Part shown: positions 53,431 through 63,392 of the stretch, piece after piece
Numbering within the stretch: the first letter of the stretch is position 1
How the letters are laid out: every line of letters begins with the position of its first letter
Translations under genes and position numbers: made by a program
Notes under the pieces: model-generated
The model's input: only the letters and a program-made list of their open reading frames with translations
Database searches by the model: none
Told to the model about the DNA's origin: nothing
NCBI GenBank assembly: GCA_949471785.1
Contig: CASWRE010000006.1
Location: 1-64,000, forward strand
Direction of reading: 5' to 3'
Source: an uncultured Lachnospiraceae bacterium
Lineage (GTDB): Bacteria > Bacillota > Clostridia > Lachnospirales > Lachnospiraceae
Length of the DNA: 64,000 bases

Positions 53431-54600
53431 TTATATGTCCTGTATATTCCTCAATGTTTCCTCAAGCTGATCACGGAAATCTACCGCCGGCATTTCCAGG
53501 GGATCTGCAGATACCGGATGCCGCTGCTGTACAGGGGGCTCCAATGCCGCCGAGATCGCCGGGGACGCCGGAGCAATCTGAACTCCCGGAGACGGGACTG
53601 CGGCCGGCCGGCTCTGCGCCTGTTTCCTTTGTACTGCCGCCTGTTTCTTTTGCGCCGCCGCCTGTTTCCTTTTCTGGCGCTGTCTCTCCAGCCAGGCCGT
53701 CTTGGGCACCGCTTTTACATAATAATAGTATTCGTCATCTTCAAACTGTAAGTGCTGCGTCGAAGAATAATCCACCTGAAAGCAAAAGAAACGGATACCT
53801 TCTCCCACTGCGACGGCCGCCGCCGCGGAAAGGAGCAGCTGCGGAAGAGAAACCGTCATGTCCATAAAAAATCCGCCCGCCAGGATCAATACCGCATAGG
53901 ACAGCGTTCCGCCCACAATCGCTATATGCCAGGAATAGTCCATAGACATACGGCGCACAAAATATACGATCAGCAGCGTGGCTGCCAGAGCAATCAGCAT
54001 CAGCATCAGTTCCGCGTTTTTCAGCAGACCGTCCAGCAGTAAAGTCAGCAGGGGCAGCGCCTCCTGGATCATTGTCGAGAGGGAACCCGACGACGTGCTT
54101 TTCTGCAGGGACGGGGCATTCTGAATCACCACCGACAGGGCGCTGTATACGACTCCGCCGCCGCAGACGCCAATCACTCCCGCAGGCCCTCCCAGCAGCC
54201 CGCAGGCCACCGGCAATACGGACGGCACGCCGATCTGACAGGCGATGGGCATCAGAATCAGCGCCAGCCCCATATTTGGGGCAAAGCGGAGAAAAAAGAT
54301 ATACAGCAGGAAAAAAACCACCAGCATGAAAACCGCCACCAGCAAATGGATGGCATAGCACTGTACCACAATCAATAAACCGGCCAGAAGGACCATGATC
54401 GAGACAGGCGTCACGGCGCTGATCAGGGACATGAGCAGCACCAGAAATAAATTATTCATCTGCGCCATATAGCCCAGCGACGCATTTATCATTCGAAATG
54501 CCGCAAACGCCACGGCAAATTTGCAAATGGGAAACAGAATAAAGCCATATTCTTCTGAAAACGATATACATTTTTCCCTGAAACCTAATAAACCTTTCAT
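53431..54600 (-). CDS. polytopic membrane protein of unknown function, upstream of cdaA
   Basis: I do not recognise a characterised family. The 389-residue product has about eight or nine hydrophobic helices between residues 18 and 265. A cytoplasmic-type tail of about 120 residues follows. The tail starts with an acidic and tyrosine-rich patch (FEDDEYYYYVK, 286-296), then a basic Gln/Lys/Ala-rich stretch (303-330), then a Pro/Ala-rich end. A loop at about 132-150 is rich in Gly. The start overlaps the previous gene by 4 nt (ATGA), and cdaA begins 9 nt after its stop, so it is co-expressed with the c-di-AMP synthase. A transporter, or a regulator of CdaA, is possible, but neither is shown by motifs. 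Confidence 0.8.
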   Translation of the reverse strand: MKGLLGFREKCISFSEEYGFILFPICKFAVAFAAFRMINASLGYMAQMNNLFLVLLMSLISAVTPVSIMVLLAGLLIVVQCYAIHLLVAVFMLVVFFLLYIFFLRFAPNMGLALILMPIACQIGVPSVLPVACGLLGGPAGVIGVCGGGVVYSALSVVIQNAPSLQKSTSSGSLSTMIQEALPLLTLLLDGLLKNAELMLMLIALAATLLIVYFVRRMSMDYSWHIAIVGGTLSYAVLILAGGFFMDMTVSLPQLLLSAAAAVAVGEGIRFFCFQVDYSSTQHLQFEDDEYYYYVKAVPKTAWLERQRQKRKQAAAQKKQAAVQRKQAQSRPAAVPSPGVQIAPASPAISAALEPPVQQRHPVSADPLEMPAVDFRDQLEETLRNIQDI

Positions 54601-55016
54601 ACCGTACCTCTTCCCGGATGTTTCACATCTTTTTCCGAATGATCATCTTCCTGTAAGAGCTCAAGCTGATGATCCAGATAACGCTCCAGCTTTTTAGCCT
54701 TCGCAAAACGGAGCGTACATATCATATAAGTCAACACAGAATAAACAAGCAGCAACAGTACATAGCCGCCGATACCCATGGTTACCATAAATGTCAGATC
54801 GGCCACATAAATCCCCTCCAGCAGCGCGTCGCCCTTCGCCGCCAGATACAGCCCTATGATGATCATATACCCCACCGTAATGAAGAAAAAATTTTTCAAA
54901 AGCATCATCCCCAGATAATCGCTGCGATAATAGCGGGCAATTTTCAGCTCCTCGCGGGCGTCCCGGCATATCAGTCTCTCCACTTTTACCATCCTGCGGA
55001 TTCTCTTTACATCCAT
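54597..55016 (-). CDS. small membrane protein of unknown function, first gene of the cda locus
   Basis: A 139-residue protein that I do not recognise. The basic N-terminus (about 1-40) precedes two hydrophobic segments at about 42-62 and 75-102, then a charged tail with a short coiled-coil-like part. The ATG at 55016 follows GGAGGAG by 6 nt; the frame begins at an in-frame GTG five codons earlier. A TACAAT hexamer at 55124-55129 on the minus strand could be a -10 element, but its -35 is poor. It overlaps the next gene by 4 nt, and both lie directly upstream of cdaA. Confidence 0.72.
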   Translation of the reverse strand: MDVKRIRRMVKVERLICRDAREELKIARYYRSDYLGMMLLKNFFFITVGYMIIIGLYLAAKGDALLEGIYVADLTFMVTMGIGGYVLLLLVYSVLTYMICTLRFAKAKKLERYLDHQLELLQEDDHSEKDVKHPGRGTV

Positions 55017-55159
55017 ATGCTGCTCCTCCACTCTGCAGATATCCCGCTTACTGCTATAATTACAATCCTATTTTGCGGCCCCAGGGAATTGTCTCGGCCT
55101 GTGCCGAATAATTAACGCATTTTATTGTATCACAAAACCATATACAGGAAAAGACCTTT

Positions 55160-55870
55160 TTAGAAGTCCGAACCTATGCAGACGGTCAGTACATACACGT
55201 TCTGCGCTCCGTTTTCTTTTAAAACGCGGGCGATGGCGTCTACCGTACTGCCCGTGGTGTAAATGTCATCCACCAACAGGATATTTCCGTCTGCCTTTCT
55301 GTCCTTCACCATAGCAAAAGCCCGTTCAAGGTTTCTCTGTCTGGCCAGACGTCCCAGGCCCATCTGGGCCTCCGTGCTGTTTTTGCGCCGCACCAGGCGG
55401 CTATCCACCGGCTGGCCCAGATCCGCGCCCACACGCGCCGCCAGGAGTTCTGCCTGGTTGTATCCTCTCTGCCGAAGCTTCCGGGGATGCAGCGGTACCG
55501 GAACCAGCACGTCGGGCCGCCATCGGACCAGTTCGGGCTTTACATAAGCGGCCATCCACCGGCCCAGCAGACGGGCATTGACCGTCTTTCCCCTGAATTT
55601 GAGATCCATGACCATCCGGCGGACGGCGGACTGATAGGGAAAGACTCCCACCCCCTGGTCAAACCAGTGGCGCATGGACTGGCAGTCGGGACAATAGTCT
55701 TCCGATTCGGCCGGAAGAGGCCTTCCGCATCGCATACAACGCGGGTCTCCCACCACCCGAAGCTTATCTTTGCACCGGACGCACACCACGCTCCCTTTTT
55801 CCGTCAACCTCCCGCACAGCGGGCAGGACGGCGGATACAACGCATCCACTATATATTTTGCTATGTACAC
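55160..55870 (-). CDS. comFC: ComF family protein (phosphoribosyltransferase-like)
   Basis: A 236-residue protein with an N-terminal four- to eight-Cys zinc region (CPLCG, CVRC, CMRCG, CPDC) and a phosphoribosyltransferase domain containing ILLVDDIYTTGST. ComFC is needed for uptake of single-stranded DNA in competent Bacillus, and GntX-like members occur in noncompetent bacteria. No comFA helicase is adjacent, but recD2 lies just upstream. Start is GTG at 55870 with AAAGG upstream. Confidence 0.92.
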   Translation of the reverse strand: MYIAKYIVDALYPPSCPLCGRLTEKGSVVCVRCKDKLRVVGDPRCMRCGRPLPAESEDYCPDCQSMRHWFDQGVGVFPYQSAVRRMVMDLKFRGKTVNARLLGRWMAAYVKPELVRWRPDVLVPVPLHPRKLRQRGYNQAELLAARVGADLGQPVDSRLVRRKNSTEAQMGLGRLARQRNLERAFAMVKDRKADGNILLVDDIYTTGSTVDAIARVLKENGAQNVYVLTVCIGSDF

Positions 55871-55908
55871 GTTTCGCCTTTCTCCCCGACGCTCTCTCTG
55901 TCCGTCTC

Positions 55909-58212
55909 TCAGGCGCTCCCCGTTTCCCAGCCTTCCAGCTCTTCAATGCGCCGCCGCAGGGATGTATAGCGGTTCTGCTCCGTCCGGTTGGCTATCATGT
56001 CTCCAAAGACTTTCTCGCTTCCCACTAAAGTCACGCACTTTCTGGCCCTGGTGACCGCCGTATAGAGAAGGTTGCGGTTCATCAGCATCCTGGGCCCGGT
56101 GAGCAGAGGGATGATTACAGCCGGGTACTCGCTGCCCTGGGATTTATGGATCGTTATGGCATAGGCCAGCTCCAGCTCCTCCAGCTGCTTGAAAGAATAT
56201 TCCACACACCTTTTATCGTCAAACTCCACCGTCACCAGCCCGGCGGCCGTATTGATCTCCTTCACCATGCCTATATCCCCGTTGAACACGCCCATGCCTT
56301 TGTCCACAGGTATGCCATAACGATCCCGGATCTCCCACTCCAGCTGATAATCATTCTTGATCTGCATGACCTTGTCCCCCTCCCGGAAAAGGCCCGAAGC
56401 AGTCTCCCGCTCCCTTTTCTCTGGCGAACGGGGATTCAGCACCGCCTGCAGAATCTCATTCAGCCGCCCTACGCCCAAGAGGCCTTTGCGCATAGGCGTC
56501 AGCACCTGAATATCCAGCATTCCAGCATCCACATATTTCGGCAGCTTTTTCGTCACCAGGGTCAGCATGACCCGGATAATCGTATCCGCGTCATAACGTT
56601 TTAGAAAGAAGAAATCACGGCTCTGGTTGTCCAAAGGCACGGATTCTCCCCCGTTAATTCTGTGCGCATTGACAATAATATCGCTCTCCGCCGCCTGGCG
56701 GAAAATCCTGGTGAGCTCCACTACGCTGAAAGCTCCCGAACCGATCATGTCCTTAAGCACCTGCCCGGGTCCCACACTGGGCAGCTGATTTACATCCCCG
56801 GCCAGAATCAGCCTCGTACCGACGGTCACAGCCTGCAGAAGACTGTGCATCAGAAAAATATCCACCATGGACATTTCGTCAATAATGATCACGTCATATT
56901 CCAGAGGATTCTGGGCATTCCGCTCAAATTGTATGGCCGTCCTGCTCTGATCGCTCTCCTCCACGCCGCCGTTTACTTCCAGCAGCCGGTGAATGGTCTG
57001 GGCCTCATACCCCGTCGTCTCCGTCATGCGCTTGGCCGCCCGGCCCGTGGGCGCAGCCAGAGCGATATGCAATCCCTCCCGCATAAACAGCCGTATCATG
57101 GTGTTGACCGTAGTCGTCTTCCCGGTACCGGGACCTCCCGTAAGAATAAAAATACCGCGTCCCGCCGCCGTCTCCACCGCTTTCCTCTGGAGCCCGTCCA
57201 GCACAATGCCCGTCTCGTCCTCGATGGCGCGGATACTTGCGGAGACAGTATCGTCTTTTTCTGCCTCCGCAATATTCAGTTCCCGCAAAAGCCTGGCCGT
57301 GTCCAGTTCCACATGGTAATACCGGCGGGCATAGACGGAAGGTTCCCCGTCCTGCTCTTTCAACATGACTTTGCGCTCCATCGCCAGATCCGTCAGACAT
57401 TTTTCCATCCGCTCCGGTTCCAGCCCCAGCAGGGCCGCCGCCCGGACCATCAGCTCGGATTCCGGTAAATACATATGCCCCTCGGACGCCGCCTGGGTCA
57501 GCGTATAAAAAAGGCCGCTGCGAATCCGGTAGTCCGAGTCCGTACGAATCCCGATCCTGCCCGCAATTTCATCGGCCATTTTAAAACCAATTCCCTGCAC
57601 CTCATCCGCCAGACGATAGGGGTTTTCCTTCAATATACCGCACACACCGACGCCATACCGCTTGTACAGCTTTGCTCCCATCGACACCGAAATCCCATAC
57701 TGCTGTAAAAACAGCATAACATTCCGCAAATCGGCTTTTTCTTCCATCTGGGCGGAAATCTCTCTGGCAATGCGCTCGCTGATCCCCTTTACTTCGGTGA
57801 GACGTTCCGGCTCCTCTTCCATAACGCGGAGTGTCTCTTTACCGAAGTGTCTGACGATCCTGGCAGCCAGGGCCCTGCCCACGCCTTTAATATTCCCGGC
57901 CCCCAAATACCGCTCGATGGACTGGGTATCCTCCGGCATTTTTACTTCATATTCCGAGACCCTGAACTGACGGCCATAGGCGGCATGTTCCACATAATCG
58001 CCCCGGAACGCCATCGTTTCACCTTCATTGATAAAACGAAAGCTGCCCACGCAGGTGATCTCTTCACCTTCGCTCACAGCCTCCAGCACTGTATATCCGT
58101 TGTCCTCGTTGCGGAATATGATATGCTCCACATATCCTTCCAGTATCTCCAACTGTTCTCTGTCTCCGTTCTGTTTCTGTTCTCTTCCGGTCTCACGGCA
58201 CGGCCGCGGCAT
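55909..58212 (-). CDS. recD2: RecD2-type DNA helicase
   Basis: A 767-residue superfamily 1B 5'-3' helicase of the RecBC-independent RecD2/YrrC class. The N-terminal OB-like and helix-hairpin-helix domain is followed by Walker A GGPGTGKTTT, IIDEMSMVD, and late helicase motifs including AYAITIHKSQGSEY. RecD2 acts in fork progression and mismatch repair. The ATG has AGGG just upstream; the first 20 residues are unlike a fold and may be partly untranslated. Confidence 0.94.
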   Translation of the reverse strand: MPRPCRETGREQKQNGDREQLEILEGYVEHIIFRNEDNGYTVLEAVSEGEEITCVGSFRFINEGETMAFRGDYVEHAAYGRQFRVSEYEVKMPEDTQSIERYLGAGNIKGVGRALAARIVRHFGKETLRVMEEEPERLTEVKGISERIAREISAQMEEKADLRNVMLFLQQYGISVSMGAKLYKRYGVGVCGILKENPYRLADEVQGIGFKMADEIAGRIGIRTDSDYRIRSGLFYTLTQAASEGHMYLPESELMVRAAALLGLEPERMEKCLTDLAMERKVMLKEQDGEPSVYARRYYHVELDTARLLRELNIAEAEKDDTVSASIRAIEDETGIVLDGLQRKAVETAAGRGIFILTGGPGTGKTTTVNTMIRLFMREGLHIALAAPTGRAAKRMTETTGYEAQTIHRLLEVNGGVEESDQSRTAIQFERNAQNPLEYDVIIIDEMSMVDIFLMHSLLQAVTVGTRLILAGDVNQLPSVGPGQVLKDMIGSGAFSVVELTRIFRQAAESDIIVNAHRINGGESVPLDNQSRDFFFLKRYDADTIIRVMLTLVTKKLPKYVDAGMLDIQVLTPMRKGLLGVGRLNEILQAVLNPRSPEKRERETASGLFREGDKVMQIKNDYQLEWEIRDRYGIPVDKGMGVFNGDIGMVKEINTAAGLVTVEFDDKRCVEYSFKQLEELELAYAITIHKSQGSEYPAVIIPLLTGPRMLMNRNLLYTAVTRARKCVTLVGSEKVFGDMIANRTEQNRYTSLRRRIEELEGWETGSA

Positions 58213-58258
58213 TTTTCCCTATGCCGTCATTCCGGCTTTGCCGTACATGAACGACTGG

Positions 58259-59263
58259 CTACCTGCCCAGCGTGCTGCCGGACTTCAGCTTGTCTATCAC
58301 CTCAGCATACATGCCCGTGCCGATGGCCACCACACAGGAAGGGTTCTCCGCCGTCATCGTATTGATTCCCGTGCGTTGGCTGATCACTTCCTCCAGCCCC
58401 TGTAAAAGGCAGCCGCCGCCGGTCAGCACGATACCCCTGTCGGCGATATCCGCCGCCAGCTCCGGCGGGGTCTTCTCCAGAATGCTGTGAACGCTCTCCA
58501 CTATGGTATTCACCGCCTCCTGCAGGGCCTCCCGGATCTCCTCGGAGCTCAGCGTCACACTCTTGGGCAGGCCGGTGATCACATTTCTTCCTTTTATATT
58601 CATCGTCACGACCTGGGGCCGGGCATAGGCCGTACCGATTTGTATCTTCACCGCCTCCGCCGTCTGTTCCCCGATGAACAGATTGTGATTTTTTCTCACA
58701 TAACGGATAACGGACTCGTCAAAATCATTGCCGGCCACCTTGATGGAGGAAGATACCACCGTGCCGCCCAGGGAAATCACCGCGATATCGGTAGTGCCGC
58801 CTCCGATATCCACGATCATATTTCCGAAAGGCCGGGTGATGTCAATGCCCGCGCCGATGGCGGCCGCCACCGGTTCCTCGATGATATAGACGTCTCTGGC
58901 CCCGGCCTGATAAGTAGCCTCCTCCACAGCCCGCCGCTCCACCTCCGTGACGCCGCTGGGGACGCAGATACTGATACGGGGCTTCCTAAAGGACTTCCTG
59001 CCCATGGCCTTCTGAATAAAATATTTCAGCATCTTTTCCGTAATCATATAGTCAGAGACCACGCCTTGACGCAGCGGACGTATAGCAGTGATATTGCCCG
59101 GCGTCCTGCCGATCATCTGTCGTGCTTCCTCTCCAATAGCGCGTATTTTATCCGCATCTTTATCAAAAGCCACCACGGAGGGCTCTTTCAGTACAATTCC
59201 TTTTCCTTTGGCGTAAACCAGTACGCTGGTTGTCCCCAAATCAATTCCCAAATCTGCTGACAT
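58259..59263 (-). CDS. mreB: rod shape-determining protein, MreB/Mbl family
   Basis: A 334-residue bacterial actin. It begins LGIDLGTTSVLVYAKGKGIV, has the phosphate-2 loop GNMIVDIGGGTTDIAVIS and the adenosine segment LTGGGCLLQGLEE. It forms membrane filaments that guide side-wall synthesis. No mreC or mreD is next to it, so it may be the Mbl or MreBH paralogue, and the symbol is only a family name. Two promoter candidates lie upstream. Confidence 0.94.
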   Translation of the reverse strand: MSADLGIDLGTTSVLVYAKGKGIVLKEPSVVAFDKDADKIRAIGEEARQMIGRTPGNITAIRPLRQGVVSDYMITEKMLKYFIQKAMGRKSFRKPRISICVPSGVTEVERRAVEEATYQAGARDVYIIEEPVAAAIGAGIDITRPFGNMIVDIGGGTTDIAVISLGGTVVSSSIKVAGNDFDESVIRYVRKNHNLFIGEQTAEAVKIQIGTAYARPQVVTMNIKGRNVITGLPKSVTLSSEEIREALQEAVNTIVESVHSILEKTPPELAADIADRGIVLTGGGCLLQGLEEVISQRTGINTMTAENPSCVVAIGTGMYAEVIDKLKSGSTLGR

Positions 59264-59282
59264 TGTTTTCCCCTTTTCAAAT

Positions 59283-59312
59283 ATTGTAACCGTTCAGGCC
59301 GCAGACACGCAA
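59283..59312 (-). promoter_or_regulatory. second, weaker promoter candidate for mreB
   Basis: TTGCGT (59307-59312) and TACAAT (59283-59288) on the minus strand, 18 bp apart, about 20 nt upstream of the mreB ATG. Confidence 0.4.
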
Positions 59313-59345
59313 TCCGGAAAAACAAACCTGCTTTCCCTAGTCGGT

Positions 59346-59374
59346 ATTATACCCTCTTCACCGGAAAATGAAAA
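59346..59374 (-). promoter_or_regulatory. sigma-A-type promoter for mreB
   Basis: TTTTCA (59369-59374) and a perfect TATAAT (59346-59351) on the minus strand, 17 bp apart, starting just after the uvrA stop. Expected to drive mreB and perhaps recD2 and comFC. Confidence 0.65.
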
Positions 59375-59381
59375 GAATTTC

Positions 59382-62219
59382 TCAGAGATATTTTCCGACA
59401 TAATATCCCGTGTAAGACTCTTTACAGCCGGCCACCTCCTCGGGCGTACCCATGGCAATGACCGTACCGCCTCTGTCGCCTCCCTCGGGGCCCATGTCAA
59501 TGATATAATCGGCAGTCTTGATCACGTCCAGATTATGCTCGATGACGATGACGGTATTGCCGCCCTCGGCCAGGCGCTGCAGGATATCCACCAGCTTGTG
59601 CACATCGGCAAAGTGCAGCCCTGTGGTGGGTTCGTCCAGAATATACACCGTCTTCCCGGTACTCCTCCGGCTCAATTCCGTAGCCAGCTTCACCCTCTGG
59701 GCCTCGCCGCCGGAAAGCGTGGTGGAAGGCTGGCCCAGGCGGATATAGGACAGCCCCACATCGTAAAGGGTCTGTATCTTCCGGTGGATGGAAGGAATCG
59801 GGCGGAAAAATTCCAGGGCCTCCTCCACGGTCATATTCAGCACCTCGTAAATATTTTTCCCTTTATATTTTACCTCCAGAGTCTCCCTGTTATACCGCTG
59901 GCCGTGGCAGACATCACAGGGCACATAGACATCCGGAAGGAAATGCATCTCAATCTTCAGAATACCGTCACCGGAACAAGCCTCGCAGCGGCCCCCTTTC
60001 ACATTAAAACTGAAACGCCCTTTCTTGTAGCCTCTGGCTTTGGCGTCGACGGTGGAGGCAAACAGATCGCGGATCTGGTCGAAGACGCCGGTGTAGGTGG
60101 CCGGGTTGGACCGGGGCGTGCGTCCGATGGGAGACTGGTCGATGGCAATCACTTTGTCAAGCTGTTCCATACCGTCCACCCTGGTATGCTTACCGGGAAT
60201 ACACCGGGCCCGGTTCAGCGTCCTGGCCAGCTGTTTATACAGGATCTCATTAACCAGAGACGATTTCCCGGAACCGGATACGCCGGTGACACAGGTGAAC
60301 ACTCCGAGAGGGAACCGCACCGTAATGTTTTTCAGATTATTCTCCTTCGCCCCCCGCACCGTGAGCCACTGTCCCGGCTTCCTGCGCTCCGTGGGCACAG
60401 GAATTTTTTTCTTTCCGCTTAAATATTCTCCTGTAATGGAGCGGGGATTGGCAATCAAGTCATCCACGGCGCCGATGCCCACCAGCTCGCCGCCATGTTC
60501 CCCGGCCCCCGGACCGATATCCACCACGCAGTCCGCGGCCCGCATGGTATCCTCGTCATGCTCCACCACGATCAGAGAATTGCCCAGATCCCGCAGATGG
60601 CACAGGGTGGCCAGAAGCTTATCGTTATCCCTCTGGTGCAGGCCTATGCTGGGCTCGTCCAGGATGTAGGCCACGCCTACCAGGCCGGAACCGATCTGGG
60701 TGGCCAGGCGGATTCTCTGGGCCTCGCCGCCGGACAACGTGCCCGTGGCCCGGCTCAGGCTCAGGTAATCCAGCCCCACATCCCGCAGGAAACCCACCCG
60801 GGCCCTGATTTCTTTCAAAATCTGATCCCCGATCCGGTGCTGCTGGTCGGTGAGCGCCAGATTTTCCAGAAAATCCAACAGCTGAAGGATCGAAAAACAT
60901 GTCACTTCATAAATGTTTTTATCCCCCACCGTCACGGCCAGAGACTCCGCTTTCAGGCGCTGCCCATGGCAGGAACGGCAGGGCGTGATACGCATAAAGG
61001 TTTCGTACTCCGCCTTCGTGGTCTCGGAACCGGTCTCTCTGTAACGCCGCTCCACATTTTTGATCAGCCCCTCAAAAGCAATATCGTACTCGCCCACGCC
61101 CCTCTGCCCCCGATAGTGTACGGTGACTTTACGTCCGCCGGTACCGTAGAACAGAATATTCCGGATCTTTTCCGGATAATCCCGAAACGGGGTGGACAGA
61201 TCAAAGCTATACTCCGCAGACAGGGCGTTCAATATGGCCCGGGTGAAGCTGCCCTCGTCGGTACAGGACTGCCAGCCCATCACCGCGATGGCTCCCTCGT
61301 CGATACTCAGGGAAGGGTCAGGAATCATGAGCTCCGGATCAAACTCCATCTTATAGCCCAGCCCCAGGCAGACCGGGCAGGCGCCGAAGGGGTTATTGAA
61401 AGAAAAGCTCCTCGGCTCCACCTCGTCCACGCTGACGCCGCAATCCGGACAGGAAAAGCTCTGGCTGAAATTCAAATAGGAGCCGTCCATGGTATCCACC
61501 ACCAGCAGACCTTCGGTGAGCTGCAGCACATTTTCGATCGAATCGGTGAGACGCTTCTCTATTCCTTCCCGCACGGCCAGCCGGTCTACGACAATGGCAA
61601 TCGTATGCTTGATATTTTTATCCAGTTTGATCTCCTCGGTGAGCTCGTACATATTCCCGTCGATCTGCACGCGGACATAGCCGCTTCTTTTGGCCTGATC
61701 CAGCACCTTCTCATGGCGTCCCTTGCGCCCCCGCACCACCGGGGCCAGAAGCTGGATGCGGGTGCGCTCCGGCAGCGTCATGATCTGATCCACCATCTGA
61801 TCCACGGTCTGCCTGGCGATGACGCGACCGCATTTCGGGCAGTGGGGAATACCCACTCTGGCATAAAGCAGCCGAAAATAGTCATAAATCTCCGTCACCG
61901 TCCCCACGGTGGAGCGGGGATTGCGGTTGGTCGATTTCTGGTCAATGGAAATGGCCGGCGGCAGGCCCTCAATGCTGTCCACCGCAGGCTTCTCCATCTG
62001 TCCCAGGAACTGTCTGGCATAAGAGGACAGGCTCTCCATATATCGGCGCTGTCCCTCCGCATAGATCGTATCGAAAGCCAGAGAACTTTTTCCCGATCCG
62101 GAAAGACCCGTCAGAACCACCATTTTATTTCTCGGTATATCCACATCCAGCCCCTTCAGATTATTTTCTCTGGCGCCGCGGATACGGATAAATTCTCTCT
62201 TTGGTTGATTTGTCGGCAT
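59382..62219 (-). CDS. uvrA: excinuclease ABC subunit A
   Basis: A 945-residue DNA damage sensor of nucleotide excision repair. It has two ABC ATPase halves with Walker [10 protein letters not shown] and GVSGSGKSS, two LSGGEAQR signatures, and the zinc fingers CPDCG/CPVCLG and [14 protein letters not shown]. The ATG at 62219 has GGAGG 6 nt upstream; the open frame begins at 62231. uvrB and uvrC are not in the window. Confidence 0.97.
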   Translation of the reverse strand: MPTNQPKREFIRIRGARENNLKGLDVDIPRNKMVVLTGLSGSGKSSLAFDTIYAEGQRRYMESLSSYARQFLGQMEKPAVDSIEGLPPAISIDQKSTNRNPRSTVGTVTEIYDYFRLLYARVGIPHCPKCGRVIARQTVDQMVDQIMTLPERTRIQLLAPVVRGRKGRHEKVLDQAKRSGYVRVQIDGNMYELTEEIKLDKNIKHTIAIVVDRLAVREGIEKRLTDSIENVLQLTEGLLVVDTMDGSYLNFSQSFSCPDCGVSVDEVEPRSFSFNNPFGACPVCLGLGYKMEFDPELMIPDPSLSIDEGAIAVMGWQSCTDEGSFTRAILNALSAEYSFDLSTPFRDYPEKIRNILFYGTGGRKVTVHYRGQRGVGEYDIAFEGLIKNVERRYRETGSETTKAEYETFMRITPCRSCHGQRLKAESLAVTVGDKNIYEVTCFSILQLLDFLENLALTDQQHRIGDQILKEIRARVGFLRDVGLDYLSLSRATGTLSGGEAQRIRLATQIGSGLVGVAYILDEPSIGLHQRDNDKLLATLCHLRDLGNSLIVVEHDEDTMRAADCVVDIGPGAGEHGGELVGIGAVDDLIANPRSITGEYLSGKKKIPVPTERRKPGQWLTVRGAKENNLKNITVRFPLGVFTCVTGVSGSGKSSLVNEILYKQLARTLNRARCIPGKHTRVDGMEQLDKVIAIDQSPIGRTPRSNPATYTGVFDQIRDLFASTVDAKARGYKKGRFSFNVKGGRCEACSGDGILKIEMHFLPDVYVPCDVCHGQRYNRETLEVKYKGKNIYEVLNMTVEEALEFFRPIPSIHRKIQTLYDVGLSYIRLGQPSTTLSGGEAQRVKLATELSRRSTGKTVYILDEPTTGLHFADVHKLVDILQRLAEGGNTVIVIEHNLDVIKTADYIIDMGPEGGDRGGTVIAMGTPEEVAGCKESYTGYYVGKYL

Positions 62220-62255
62220 ATATTCCTCCATGTATAGTGTATTGCGGGCAGGATG

Positions 62256-63374
62256 CTAGTGTAGCAGAAATTCCGCCATGACCACATTGGCCAGATCCAT
62301 GCCCCTCTCTGTCAAGAATACCCTATCCCCGGAATTTGTCAACAGTTTTTCTCGAACAAAGTGTTCGATTTTTCTTCCATAGACCTCATTCATGGACCGC
62401 CCGAAGCGTTTTGCAAACTCTGATTGACTGACCCCGGCCGTCATTCGCAGACCCAGAAACATATACTCCTCCATCCGGTTTTCTACCGTCAGTATCTCCA
62501 CATCCCGTCGCAGACATGCAGGGACGGACACATTTTTCAAATAATTTGCCATACTGCGGGTATTACGCCAGCGGGTATGATCCATGTAAGAGGAGGCCCC
62601 CAGCCCGAAGCTCAGATAAGGCGTACCGTCCCAGTAACCGATGTTGTGACGGCAGGCAAAACCCGGACGGGCATAATTGGATATCTCATAGCGGGCATAA
62701 CCATGACCGGTCAGGATCTCCACGGTATCCGCCGCCATCTGCCTCTCCGCCTCCTCGTCGGGCAGGTCGAGGTCCATATCTGCAAAGGGCGTACCCTCCT
62801 CCACGATCAGGCTGTAAGCCGAGATATGCTCCGGGCTCAGGGCGCAGACCGCCTCCAGGCTCTGCCGCCAGGAATCTATGGTCTGGCCGGGCAGGCCGTA
62901 CATCAGATCTATGTTTACATTGTCAAAACCCTCCTCCCTGGCCAGGCGGTAGCTCTCCTGAAAATCCTCATACCGGTGGATACGGCCCAGCAGGGAGAGC
63001 TCCGCCTCATGGACGGACTGGCAGCCGATGCTGATCCTGTTTACGCCCGCCTCCCGGTATCCCGCCAGATGAGAGGCCGTCAGGGTACCGGGATTTGCCT
63101 CCATGGTAATTTCCGCCTCCGGCGCCAGGAAAAACTGCCGCTTCAGGGATTCCGTCAGATCTTTCATCTCTTCTCCGGACAGCAGAGAGGGCGTCCCTCC
63201 GCCGAAATAGATCGACGTGACGGCGCCCTCCCCGCGTCCCCTGCCGCAGCCCGCGATTTCCCGCCCAAGCGCGGACAGATACCGCCTTTTTTCTTCCCCG
63301 CCGCAGGGGAAGGAGAGAAAATCACAGTACCGGCATTTGCGCAGGCAAAAAGGTATATGCACATAAATTTCCAT
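62256..63374 (-). CDS. hemW: radical SAM heme chaperone HemW
   Basis: A 372-residue protein of the HemN/HemW family. The Fe-S motif is CLRKCRYCDF near the N-terminus, followed by YFGGGTPSLL and ISIGCQSVHE. It lies next to lepA, the usual HemW (YqeR/HemN-like) position in Bacillota. HemW lacks coproporphyrinogen oxidase activity and delivers heme; since no heme genes are near, I use the HemW name rather than HemN. Confidence 0.93.
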   Translation of the reverse strand: MEIYVHIPFCLRKCRYCDFLSFPCGGEEKRRYLSALGREIAGCGRGRGEGAVTSIYFGGGTPSLLSGEEMKDLTESLKRQFFLAPEAEITMEANPGTLTASHLAGYREAGVNRISIGCQSVHEAELSLLGRIHRYEDFQESYRLAREEGFDNVNIDLMYGLPGQTIDSWRQSLEAVCALSPEHISAYSLIVEEGTPFADMDLDLPDEEAERQMAADTVEILTGHGYARYEISNYARPGFACRHNIGYWDGTPYLSFGLGASSYMDHTRWRNTRSMANYLKNVSVPACLRRDVEILTVENRMEEYMFLGLRMTAGVSQSEFAKRFGRSMNEVYGRKIEHFVREKLLTNSGDRVFLTERGMDLANVVMAEFLLH

Positions 63375-63392
63375 ACAAACTCTTTCCGTTCA

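Noticed and set aside
60495-62237. 580-codon plus-strand frame opposite uvrA
   Set aside because: It is antisense to uvrA, and the product looks like low-grade composition without domain motifs.
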